From NCBI RefSeq assembly GCF_026745355.1, contig NC_079209.1, positions 40,981,178-41,045,177 of the forward strand: a stretch of 64,000 nucleotides of DNA. The letters run 5' to 3'. Positions within the stretch are counted from its first letter, which is position 1. Each line of letters opens with the position of its first letter. Both the position numbers and the translations under genes were made by a program. Source of the DNA: Beta vulgaris subsp. vulgaris. Its lineage: Eukaryota; Streptophyta; Magnoliopsida; Caryophyllales; Amaranthaceae. This document shows positions 11,403 to 21,677 of the stretch, piece by piece. Under the pieces are notes generated by a model, which saw only the letters and a list, made by a program, of their open reading frames with translations, had not been told where the DNA came from and did not search any database.

Positions 11403-11669
11403 CTAGTTATTAGGCCCGGACTACGTCCCGGGTAAGGAAAATTTTCATTTATTAATACTATAATTTAAGATGATAATACTAAATATTATTTGGTCTAGTG
11501 GTTAAAACTTTAGTGTATGCTCTCGAGGTTCCGGGATCAAACCTTACACTATGCAATTTCTAATTTTTTTTTTTATTGTTGTGGATTACATGGAGTAAAA
11601 CTCACTTAGGGACAGCGCCACGTGGCACCATATCTGGCTTAGGCACACCTTTTAATATATTAGTATAGA
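11403..11669 (-). mobile_element. Short non-autonomous Helitron
   Basis: On the minus strand it starts TCTATACTAATATATTAAAAG and ends with a GC-rich hairpin (CCCGGGACGTAGTCCGGGCC) about 10 bases before a terminal CTAG. It sits between A and T with no target duplication. These are the hallmarks of plant Helitrons. The left arm of the inverted duplication preserves the empty site near 1090. It has no Rep/helicase gene and is related to the copy at 26596-27089. Confidence 0.88.
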
Positions 11670-11919
11670 TTTTTGGCCTTTATTGCTTGCTTCATCCTGA
11701 AAATTGGTGAATAGTTAGTTAATGATTTTTGACAATCAGACCTCGACACTTGAGATCCTTGAACTTTTAAGTTGTTGCATAGTACACTACCTCTTAAAAC
11801 AAATCTGGTATTGTTCTCTCTTACATGTGCTGCTTCATCTAGATGTGCTCTCGCGCCTAATGTGATTCCTTTTTGATGTGGCCACTACCAAGAAATAGGT
11901 TCAACATCCTATTGATATA

Positions 11920-12178
11920 CTCCCTCCGTTTCATATTAATCTACACACTTTGACATTTTACACTATTCACAAATTACACTTTGACTCTCGTTTGTGATTT
12001 ATACGTGAATAAAAACATAGTCATGTGGGATCTTATTAGATTCGTCTAAGTATGTATTTTATTAATATGTACTTTTTATAATTTTTACAAATACAAAACT
12101 AAAGATATATGTCTTCAAAATTTTACATTGGCATGCGTGAAAAGTATAAGTGTGTAGATTAAAATGAAACGGAGGGAG
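11920..12178. mobile_element. Stowaway MITE
   Basis: The termini are CTCCCTCCGTTTCAT and ATGAAACGGAGGGAG, with TA on each side (11918-11919 and 12179-12180). The paralogous left arm has a single TA at the equivalent place near 833, confirming insertion. Its 259-bp length is typical. Confidence 0.93.
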
Positions 12179-12450
12179 TAGTTTATACTGCAACTTTTCT
12201 CAATGTGTGTGTATATATGTACATATATAATTATATATATAGTTATTTCGTTCTGCATTGGCTCATCTCGTGGTAACATATATAATGAAGAGTCACATAC
12301 TCAGCTGCAAATGCATACATATTATATGCATTAGGATCTCAGACCCTATTAATAGTTAGTTAAATACTACAAGTTTAGTCCATATGTGACACAAATAATG
12401 TAACATTCTCTATATTTGTGTATAAAAAACATAATTTGCAATGAAAAATG

Positions 12451-12454
<4 letters not shown>

Positions 12455-12533
<79 letters not shown>
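12455..12533. repeat. (AT)n microsatellite
   Basis: About 80 bp of uninterrupted AT repeats inside the CACTA element. The reading frame across it (12441-12686) is an artefact. Confidence 0.97.
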
Positions 12534-12536
<3 letters not shown>

Positions 12537-12597
12537 TTTGGGAACCATTTAGGACTAAAAAAAGCAAAAAAAAAAAAGTATTATTTTTTTGGGGTCA

Positions 12598-12778
12598 CAA
12601 GGGTTGTGGTTTTGGTCAAACCGCAACCCTTTATGCGCATTAAGGGCTGTGATTTTAGTCAAAGTCGCAGCCCTTTATGCGCATAAAGGACTGCGGTTTT
12701 GACCAAAACCGTAACCTTTACGAGTGAAGGGTTGCGGTAAAAAAATGTAGCCCTTCCATTTTGCCCAAGGGTTGCGGG
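12598..12778. repeat. Right subterminal inverted-repeat array of the CACTA element
   Basis: Alternating AAGGGCTGCGGTTTT and AAAACCGCAACCCTT units, matching those at 8785-8960. They are split from the terminus by the hAT-like insert and resume at 13711. Confidence 0.85.
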
Positions 12779-13710
12779 CAGGGGCGTATCCAGGAATTAT
12801 GGGATGGGGTACGGGTGAGAAAAAATCAAATTAAACAAACTACAATACTTGAGTTGATTTACGATTAAAAATTCAAATCAAAATACAATTTCAATATCAA
12901 TTAATGATTCAAACTACAACTAATTTAAAATGGCAAAAATACATAAGTTTCAATTATTGGAACCTCGCAATTACATTATTCAATTAGAGGTTCCTTTGAT
13001 GTTGGAGAAGATGAAGTTGAAGACTTTTGTGACTTTCCTCCACTTCTATTCCAAAAAGATTCTAAACTTTTGTTTTTCATCTTCCAAATCTAGTATAAGT
13101 GAACATATTATTAGATATTCAGTTTCATTTCAATTCAAGTAATCTCTAACTTGAATTCAAGTAATCTCAATTCCATGTTTCACAATTGCACAACATTTAA
13201 ATTTCATTTTCATAATTTCTTATTTCAAGATCACGTCAAAATGAAAAGTCTATCGTTTATAAAATTAGCAGAAATAAAAAAAAATAAAAAAGAAAAGTGG
13301 CGAACTGAGTTATGGCCTTCTGGCGAGTGTGGCCGGTGGGCGGTGGCGTCGTGGCGAACTGCCGAACTGGCGACTGGCGACCCGCGACTGCCGTTCTGGC
13401 CTCCGGCAAAGTGGCGCCAAAAATAACTCTGGCAGTCGGCTATTGGCAGAGGCAAAAAAGAAAGAAAGAGAGAGAAAAGAAAAAAGTATGAGGAGAGGGA
13501 GAGGGAGTAAAACTAAATGTTATACTGACCAGAGGAGAGAGAAAGAAGGGGAGTAGGGGACACGTGAGACGTGAGTAATGAGGAGCGTCTGTCACTTTGT
13601 CAGTCTTGGGCAGCGTTTTTTTGCTTTTTGCTTTTATTTCCTTCAACTTTCTTTTTCTGAAAAAATGGGGGTACAACTTTACCCACTGTACCCCTGTAAA
13701 TCTGTCATTG
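12779..13710. mobile_element. hAT-like non-autonomous element (932 bp)
   Basis: The left end is CAGGGGCGTATCCAGGAATT. The right end, read on the minus strand, is CAATGACAGATTTACAGGGG. An 8-bp duplication flanks it: GTTGCGGG at 12771-12778 and GCTGCGGG at 13711-13718, one mismatch. An 8-bp duplication and CA-starting imperfect ends fit the hAT superfamily. Removing it rejoins the subterminal repeat unit of the surrounding CACTA. The overlapping frames at 13151-13676 have no transposase motif. Confidence 0.78.
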
Positions 13711-13756
13711 GCTGCGGGTAAAAAATGCAGCCCTTAGGGCTATTCTGACCACAGTC

Positions 13757-15381
13757 CTTGACCTTTGTTTCATTATTGTTAATTTGATTGTGTAATGAAT
13801 ATAAAAATTCCTTATAAATCAAAGTAAAAAAAATCCAATTGCTAATGATGAGAACTTATTTTCTATGAAATATGCATTGTACTACACCTTGTAGCCGAAG
13901 CATGAAAGTCAAAAAAAATTTTGTTAGCTGGTAAGGAGAAGGACCGTGTTTATACTTCAGCCCTCACGATTTTTGGTCTAGCATTTGAGGCCAGGTAACT
14001 AGGATGGGGGAAAAGTAAGAGGATCCCTACTCCTAAGCAATGGAGTTGTGAGGATTCGACCTTGTGACCTTGTAGGTGGAAAGGTAAAGGGATCCTCACC
14101 CCTAAGCACCGCATTTAGGAGGATTCAACCTTGTGATCTTTAGGTTATATGGTGAATTCTAAACCAATTATTCTAAGCTGCTTGGTCCAAAAGTTGGAAC
14201 GTGGTATGTTTAGTCTAAAATATGAATGAATGTTGAACTGTTTACACATTTAGGTATTTTTCTTTTCATCTAGAGAGATCTGAACCGAATTGAATGGAAA
14301 TGAAATTCAAACTCGCTACAATTGTGGCCAAGAAAGAAGAGCTTAAAGTCAATTTTGTCATGACGAATGTCAATGAACAAAGAACGAATAATGAGGTAGC
14401 CTTAATTGGCCTCGATATATGAAAAAAGATAACCTCATCACTCTTACCCCAATGAGACACTCAGGAAGTATCTGCCCATATCAGGTATATGAGACAATAC
14501 TTTTTTCTGAGGTGAAAGAGACACTACCTAAGTGGCTAAGTTCGTACAACGTAATAAATACTGACCATTAATAGCCTTCAGATCAGACACCCATCACGAT
14601 TGGTGCAGTTTCATGACAGCTTATGATGTTCATGGAAAGGAATGGTGATGCGACAAATTCCAAGTGTTTACCCAAAAAAAAGAGATAAATTCTAAGCGCA
14701 AAATAGGCCGGGGTTAGGTTTAATTGAGCCAACTTAGTCACGTTTACACATGGGCATGCACCACTATTAACCTAAACTCCCACATTAATGGAGCGCCGAG
14801 CGAGACATCGCAATTCGCAACCAATTTCCTTGATTAGGTTCGAAAATTGCAATTAAGCAAAAGTCACTCCATCTTTCAAGTCCTATCTGTTTTTCCGTTT
14901 CAAATCAGTTTCCAGAAACATCTTCTACTAGTTTTGAAGCCAGTGAATTATACGCGTCATTGTTTATTTTATTTTTGTAAATTTTTTGTTAAAATTTTTG
15001 ATTATTTGGTGATGAAATGAGATTTTTCAATACAATTGTTATATAATTTCTCTATTCTTTTTATATTGCAACAATTACCACTTTGAGTAGTTTCATTTAT
15101 TCGAATCACTTTACTTTTGGTAGAAAAATCAACTATAGTTGACAACATCACATTTACTTTATGTTAATAAAACCATCATTAATTAATCAAATTGCCTCAT
15201 AAAGTTGCGTTTACTTTATTAAAGATTTACTTATCTGGCCCCACTCTAGTTTAACCCTCTATGCTAAACTAACTTTTCTTTTTTCATTTTCTTACAAACC
15301 ATGCCAAACCCATTGTTGAAGTAAAAAAAGACAAAAAATATTTGTCGTCATACTTTAATTTCTAGATTTTTTATTGTGATA
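13757..15381. other. Unassigned AT-rich intergenic DNA
   Basis: I see no gene or transposon ends. The only structure is an imperfect direct duplication at 14010-14145. Confidence 0.5.
14010..14145. repeat. Imperfect direct duplication
   Basis: Two adjacent copies of about 65 bp share AAGNGGATCC, then CCTAAGCA, then AGGATTCRACCTTGTGA. Copy one covers about 14019-14070 and copy two about 14086-14140. Confidence 0.7.
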
Positions 15382-15390
15382 TATATAAAT

Positions 15391-15945
15391 GGAAAAATTG
15401 ACAGAAATAATCCCAATTATGACCGTTCTGCTCAAAATAATCACAACTTTGGGTTATTCTCGAATAATCCAAACTATATGGTGTACCTTCCCTAAATAAT
15501 CCAAACTTTTTTTTCCCTTCGATGAACCCTTTTGGGTCTATTATATACTCCCTTTGTTTCCTAAAGATCTTCTTCTTTCCGTTTAAGTGCGTTTCCAAAA
15601 GATCTTCCCTCTTTTACTTTATTCCTTATTTGAAATTTTTTTTTCCCCTTTTTACCCTCTCATGTTCCTATCATATGGTCCACCATTAAATTATTAATTC
15701 AATTTTACTCCCTTTCTCTCTCTTACTTTACCCACCCCACACCCCACACAAATGGATCCTCCTCGGTATCTGTAGGAACAGTAACAAGGAAGATCTTTCG
15801 GAAACGGAGGGAGTATAGGATAATTAAAAATTTGGATTATTTTGAGAAAGTCCTCCCAATAGTTTGGATTATTCTTGAATAACCCATAGTTGGGATTATT
15901 TTGAGCGGAACGGTTATAGTTTGGATTATTCTTGTCAATTTTTCC
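15391..15945. mobile_element. Mutator-type MITE with 9-bp target duplication
   Basis: Long inverted repeats start GGAAAAATTGACAGAAATAA and end TTGTCAATTTTTCC. Within them AATAATCC and GGATTATT motifs recur on both arms. The flanks are a perfect 9-bp duplication, TATATAAAT, at 15382-15390 and 15946-15954. A 9-bp duplication is the mark of Mutator-like elements. A Stowaway-like MITE is nested in the middle. Confidence 0.88.
15548..15813. mobile_element. Stowaway-like MITE nested in the Mutator MITE
   Basis: The ends are CTCCCTTTGTTTCCTAAAGA and TCGGAAACGGAGGGAG with flanking TA (15546-15547 and 15814-15815). It shares AAGATCTT near both ends with the inverted copy at 17611-17927. Confidence 0.88.
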
Positions 15946-15954
15946 TATATAAAT

Positions 15955-16692
15955 TGTATATTTTTAATGTTCAGCTTAATATTGTAGCTAAATCTATTAT
16001 TAAATAATATCCAATAATTGGTATGACTAACAATAACTAACACATTTTTAACATGAAAAATTCCTAAATGATACTTTAAGAAAGTGGAGGGTAAAAATTT
16101 AATAGATATAGGACAAAAAGAATAGGGAAAAAAAATATGAGTGTCAGCCACAACTTCAACCTTTTTATTAGTATATAAACACTAACGCATATAGAATAGA
16201 AGATTGAAAAGAAAAAAAAGAAGATCATAATGATGGTATCATGAATATATTAAATTAAATATAAAACTAACCTATGTTAATAATCGAAAATACTATTTAA
16301 GAGAAAAAATATGTTCATCAATCATGACCATATCAAGACTTATCAAACTTCATCTTTTTTATGATATGTGATCTCAAATAGTCTAGAAACTCGAACCTTG
16401 ATTTCCCAATTAGTCTTAGTAAAATTAAGTTCATTGAGAAAAGAATAAGATCTGATATAAAGATATATGAAAAATAAAAACATAAGTAATTATTTATACA
16501 ACAAATATTCTAGGAATAAAATAATTAGTCAATTGCATAATATGTCTGTAGTGTCGTTGACAAACTTTCATTTAATTCTTCATGTAATGTCATCATGGTA
16601 TGATATAGGTTCAAAACTATATGTTTGTATTTTTAATCTTTATATAACTCAATTTTCAAAAGTATGATTTCAAAAAGTGTAATTGCTATTGT
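15955..16692. other. Unassigned AT-rich DNA
   Basis: Very AT-rich, with no supported ORF, repeat or transposon terminus. Confidence 0.5.
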
Positions 16693-19140
16693 TACATACA
16701 ATACGCTATTTTTATAGTTAATTTTATATGTATTTAAAATAAATAATAAATAATATGTTATTATTCATCTAAATAAATATATTTTCATAAGTTGTAAAAT
16801 TATATTGTATATGAAACTTATTTCGAAACATATTTCAAATACTCTCGATGGTAAAAAAATATAATATTGTGAATTATGTAGCAAAAGCTATATTCAAAAT
16901 CATATTACATAGTTGAATAATTTAGGTTGTTTATTCAAAATCAGAGTGTAATCTTCACTTAGTAAAAATACCTTATATGTAATTATATCTATGTTAAACA
17001 CTATTTGTTTCATAAAAATAAAAATTTAAAAGAATGATATTTCATGCTTAGGTGGAGCGCTCTGTAATATTCTAAGGTTGTTTTTGTAAAATCATACTCT
17101 AATTTTTTCATCATATCGCTATAAATTTACTTTTTGTTGTAACAATAAAATTTCCTTAATAATTTTTGTTGAAAGACTAAATTGTTTTGGTTCAGTTGAG
17201 TAAGGCTGGTGTTTGCATTCTCTAGAGTTCTAAAAGAACTCTACAATGTAGTGTTCGAGCAATATCAACATTGAATAAAAAATCAATAGCTCATATATTA
17301 TCTTTCCAAAACCCACTCTATTTTTTTCTCAGTAAAATTCACCCCCTTATCTCCCCCCCCCCTTTCACAATAGACACTCTTGATATAAAAATATATGGTT
17401 CATGTACAACTCTACCTTGTAGAATTTTATTAAAATTCTATAGGATCCGTACTCGTAAGACTGAGGTTTTGAAAGATAATATGTTTAATCATATAAGTTT
17501 AACCTTTGATAAAATGGTATAGTCACATACAATACACTATAGTTATAGCAATTAATGTATTTATCTAAAAGAAAGACTAAATAATGCCTTACCATTCATC
17601 TAGTTAAATACTCCCTCCATTTCCTAAAGATCTTCCCACTTACTGTTCCTACAGATACCAAGGAAAATTAAGTTGTGTGGGGGCATGGTGTGAGTAAAGT
17701 AGGAGAGAGAAATGGGTTAAGATAAATAAACAAATATAAAAGGGTTAAAGTAGGAGAGAGAAAGGGAGTAAAATTGAATTAATAATGTAATGGGACCATA
17801 TGATAGTGACATGAGAGGGTAAATAGGGAAATTTGTTTTGCCAAATAAGGAATAAAGCAAAAGAGGGAAGATCTTTTGGAAACACCCTTAAACGGAAAGA
17901 GGGAAGATCTTTAGGAAACGGAGGGAGTATATTATTATGAGGTGTAAAACTATATTGTAATTGGGTCTTATTTTGAAGTATATTTCAAGCACAACCAAAT
18001 GGTAAAAAAGTGTAATATTTTGAATTACGTACCAAAAATTATATTCAATTTAAATAATATAATAATTTAGGTTTTTATTCAAAACGAAACTCTAATTTCT
18101 CGTTATCTACAATTGCTTTTATTTATTTAAATATATGTAGGACTCTATTTTTTAAAATACTTAAAATAAAAATTAATGCATGACAATCCTACGTCACGCT
18201 CTCTATATTTCATAAGTTGTAGAATTATATTGTAAATGGAACTTATTTCGGGGCATATTTCGAGCACTATTCAATGGAACATAAATTATAATATTTCAAA
18301 TTATGTAGCAAAAGTTATACACAATGTACAAAATATAATAATTTAGGTTGTTCATACAAAATCAGACTCTAATTTTAACTTATTTAGAATTTCTTATGTG
18401 TATTTAAATCTATGTAGAACTCTATTTTTAAAAGTGTTTAAAATAAAAATTAATGACATCACAATCCTACGTGGAGCTCTCTAATTCATAAGTTGTAGAA
18501 CTATATTATAAATGAGTCTTATTTCATGGCATATTTCGAGCATTATTCAATAGAACAAAAATTATAATATTTCGAATTATGTAGCAAAAGTTATACACAA
18601 CTTAAAAAACATAATAATTTAGTTTGTTCATGCAAAATAAAACTCTAATTTTAGCTTATCTAGAACTCCTTATATGTATCTAAATCTATGTAGAACTCTA
18701 TTTTTGTAAGAGAGTTCTCGTTATCCAAAACTCCCTTTATGTATTTAAATATATGTAATATTAAAATACTTAAAATAAAAATTAATGAAATGACAATCCT
18801 ACGTGGCGCTCTCTATTCCATAAGTTGTAGAACTATATTGTAAATAGGTCTTATTTCGGAGCATATTTCGAGCACCAATGGAACAAAAATTATAATATTT
18901 TAAATTACGTAGAAAAAGCTATACACAATTTACATAATATAATAATTTAGGTTGTTCATGCAAAATTAAACTCTAAATTTAGCTTATCCAGAACTTCTTA
19001 TGTGTATTTAAATCTTTGTAGAACTCTATTTTTAAAAATATTTAAAATAAAAATTAGTGATATGACAATCCTATGTGACGATCTCTATTTCATAAGTTGT
19101 AGAACTATATTGTAAATGAATCTTATTTCAGAGCATATTA
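16693..19140. repeat. Degenerate non-coding tandem array, unit about 275 bp
   Basis: Units begin with ATAAGTTGTAGAACTATATT and end with GACAATCCTACGTGGCGCTC. The best copies start near 18208, 18484, 18816 and 19087; the last is truncated near 19140. More diverged copies start near 17935 and 16790. The copy at 18484-18815 is longer because of an internal partial duplication. A higher-order repeat also exists: ACATACAATAC at about 16693 and again at 17525 begins a block that precedes the two diverged copies. No ORF is conserved between units, so this is non-coding satellite-like DNA. Confidence 0.82.
17611..17927. mobile_element. Stowaway-like MITE in the tandem array
   Basis: The ends are CTCCCTCCATTTCCTAAAGA and TTTAGGAAACGGAGGGAG with TA at 17609-17610 and 17928-17929. 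It is the same family as 15548-15813, in opposite orientation. Confidence 0.92.
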
Positions 19141-20760
19141 GCTTTGTACATAATATTTCATTTTTTTCAGTAAAAAGAAGTATGATTTTATATCTTATAA
19201 ACCTTCATATTGTAAATAGTTTGTATATTTAAAAAAATAATGTACACAACCCAAAGCCTAATATTATGTTCTCAATTTTATGTGTTTACCAACTTTAATC
19301 TATGTGATAATTGTGGTTGCTTTTATGATGTTACATGTACTAATTTATATCATAAAGATAAATTTAAAAAATAGCCTCTAAAGCAGAAATAATAGATACT
19401 TTTATATATTATATTTGATTCTACCTTAAATTTATGTAAATTATCTTAGAGTAACATAATATTGTATGTGATAAAACTTCTCGCTTTGTAAGAGACAAAA
19501 TAATACTCATACCTTTTTTTTTTCTAACGAATGATTAATATATCAATGGACAAAGTGGTGTGCTAGAAGACATATAAGTCAAAGTGGAATAACTAAATTT
19601 CAACTTCAATTTTAATTGTTGATTGATATTTCTAATAGTATTTGATTTCTAATATTCATTTTAAGGCGCCCGATAATAAAATTAAGCTTTAAATTTAATT
19701 CTTTATTTTCGGAATTAGTCAAGCTACTGGTGGATCTAGATTTTACAACCTAATAAATATTAACCATGTGAAATGAATTTTTTGGTTGAAGAAATAACTT
19801 ATGATACACATAAATGAATCAATGTTCAGTTAATTGTTGTCCTATAAACATGCATATTTTCTTAAATTTTGTATGTTAGGAGGCCCATTTTTGATTTTGT
19901 GTGCCCTGGGCCCAATAAAGTTATGGAATGTCCTTGATTCCAGAATGATCCTAACATTTCTTGTAACACGTAATTTAAGGTGGTAAGATGAAATGTGGCT
20001 ATCACATGTTATTCACTTATTTTATAATAAAAACATATATGAGATAATATTGTGGGTAGCATCTTTTAGTGAAGTAGGAACAATATTTGGGTATTTTTTT
20101 TTATGGAAAATACGTCAAAACAACCTTTTTATATACAAGTTTTTTACGAGAAATAATCTTTTAGAAAAAAATCTGGCAAAACAAGATAATAAGAAATTTT
20201 TTATTCATTCAAACATATGCAAGACACATGACCCATATTTCTTATGTTTCAACCCCATTTTTTCAGAACTGATTAAATATTTTCGACGTTTACTCCACCA
20301 TTATAAGTTGGAATAATGGAGATAAATGAGGTTCAAATATGAGAGTTGCAGGTTACGTGCCCTGTAGATGTTTGGTTTTAATGAGTCAATGATGGAAAAT
20401 ACTTGGTTAATGCTGAAAAAAGGCCAAGGTTGTTTCTTGCACAAAATTCTTTTTTAGATCTTCTTTTTCCCATATTATTATAAAAAAGTTGTTTCTTGCA
20501 AAAACTTATATTGAAAAAGTTGTTTCCGATAAATTTTCTTATTTTATTGATAGAGTTAGAGTTAGTGGGTGTCAAAAAGGTGTAACAAAAAAAATTTAAT
20601 TATAACGAGTCTAAAGTTTTCAAACCAACTTGGGAAACGTTTAAAAAAGAACCAAAGTGTTTACGAGACGGAGGGGTGTTGTGATTTCAACTTTTGAAGT
20701 TGCATCACTAATTAACTATTCATATTTTATGTTTAATGTTTGCATAAAGTATATCGTCTA
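19141..20760. other. Unassigned AT-rich DNA
   Basis: No gene is supported. The 107-codon plus-strand frame at 19993-20316 has no recognisable motif and biased composition. A patch at 19880-19915 (GGAGGCCCATTTTTG) and another near 20670 (GACGGAGGGG) hint at eroded transposon ends. Confidence 0.5.
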
Positions 20761-21562
20761 TGTTACTACCATTTTCAGATGTTAAGTAACATTTATTATG
20801 GTACAGTGAATTAAACCTCAAAAGTTTTAATTTGGCGTCAACATAAGGGCCCAACATGAGTATAAAGTCCATTAAGCGAAGTCAACGGAGGTTAAGATTA
20901 GCAAAGTGAGACCTCCAAGACCACTAGGAGATAAAAGAGAAGGGCCATAAAAGGATAATCAATCAAAGAGCAATCATAAGACAGTTCAATATGAAGAAAA
21001 ACATGCACTATAAGGTGATAGTTATCCAACGCCAGAAAGTGGTTGAGATTTGAATAAATATGATTCAAATGTTTTCCCTCCCTAGCTTGCACGTAAGTTA
21101 CATAATGTGATTCTCTATAAATAGATAAATCATTATCAAGCAAAAAAAAAACAAACTACATTTCTTCTTTTCTTAGTGTAACATAGTGTTAGCGTAGCTC
21201 AACCCCCTTCTGGGGTTATAACATAGTCCTTTAGACGTAGAATATGTTCTGGCGCCAAGATCACTAACTCTGATTGAAGCAAGGAACCATACATGTAATA
21301 GCCTTGAAGTTTGTGGCATGTATGTGAATCTTATACTTTAATTAATAGATTAATTATTATTTTCTTTATTTACTGTTTTTCGCCTGAAATTAATAGGCGT
21401 TATAGTTTAATCATTAATTAAATTGCAATAAAGTACGTTAGTAAGGTTTTGCCTAATTAAAATCGGTAACCCAGTGACTAAGCCTCCCAAGGCATTCATT
21501 ATCAAACTATTGGATGTCCATTGACTTGTTTTCGAAGTCAACGAACTGATTTTAACCCAACA
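20761..21562 (+). repeat. 5' LTR of the Tat-like element
   Basis: It runs from TGTTACTACC to CCCAACA, about 802 bp, followed by a primer-binding-like sequence. Its first 380 bp match 62371-62750 with roughly 10% differences by eye, suggesting an old insertion. Confidence 0.8.
21114..21126 (+). promoter_or_regulatory. TATA box of the LTR promoter
   Basis: TCTATAAATAGAT is a strong plant TATA box. The 3' LTR has CTCTACAAATAGAC at the same place, 28 bp before a CACTA insertion. Confidence 0.65.
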
Positions 21563-21567
21563 AGTGT

Positions 21568-21588
21568 TTGGCAACCAACAGGGGGAGG
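21568..21588 (+). other. Probable primer-binding site
   Basis: TTTGGCAACCAACAGGGGGA lies five bases after the LTR end and looks like an eroded form of the TTGGCGCCN-type sites of Tat-like elements. The tRNA cannot be assigned. Confidence 0.5.
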
Positions 21589-21677
21589 AGAAGATTCATA
21601 ATCAAAATTGTGAAATTTCTTCATCACACTTCTGAAAAAAGTAACTGTGAAGAACGATTATTTTTGTCTTCACTAAA

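Larger units (their letters stand above)
11165..12355. repeat. Right arm of the large inverted duplication
   Basis: It is the reverse complement of the left arm (659-1203 plus 2512-2628). It is interrupted by a Helitron (11403-11669) and a Stowaway MITE (11920-12178), both absent from the left arm. It lies inside the CACTA element at 8770, whereas the left arm lies outside it. Confidence 0.85.
8770..13756. mobile_element. CACTA element with captured ATP synthase beta fragment (Pack-CACTA type)
   Basis: The left end CACTAGTGGAAAAAAACGC is clear at 8770. Subterminal inverted repeats (AAGGGCTGCGG and CCGCAACCCTT) lie at 8785-8960 and again at 12598-12778 and 13711-13740, which fixes both ends of the element. 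The right terminus is decayed: CCACAGTC at 13749-13756 stands where CCACTAGTG is expected, so that boundary and its 3-bp duplication are uncertain. Inside are a pyrimidine-rich leader, an ATP2 exon fragment, a copy of the inverted-duplication arm carrying a Helitron and a MITE, an AT microsatellite and an hAT-like insertion. No transposase was seen. Confidence 0.78.

Noticed and set aside
12441..12686. 81-codon plus-strand frame starting in an AT repeat
   Set aside because: AT microsatellite followed by CACTA subterminal repeats; no domain.
19993..20316. 107-codon ORF in AT-rich DNA
   Set aside because: Composition is that of random AT-rich sequence and no motif was recognised; isolated from any gene context.
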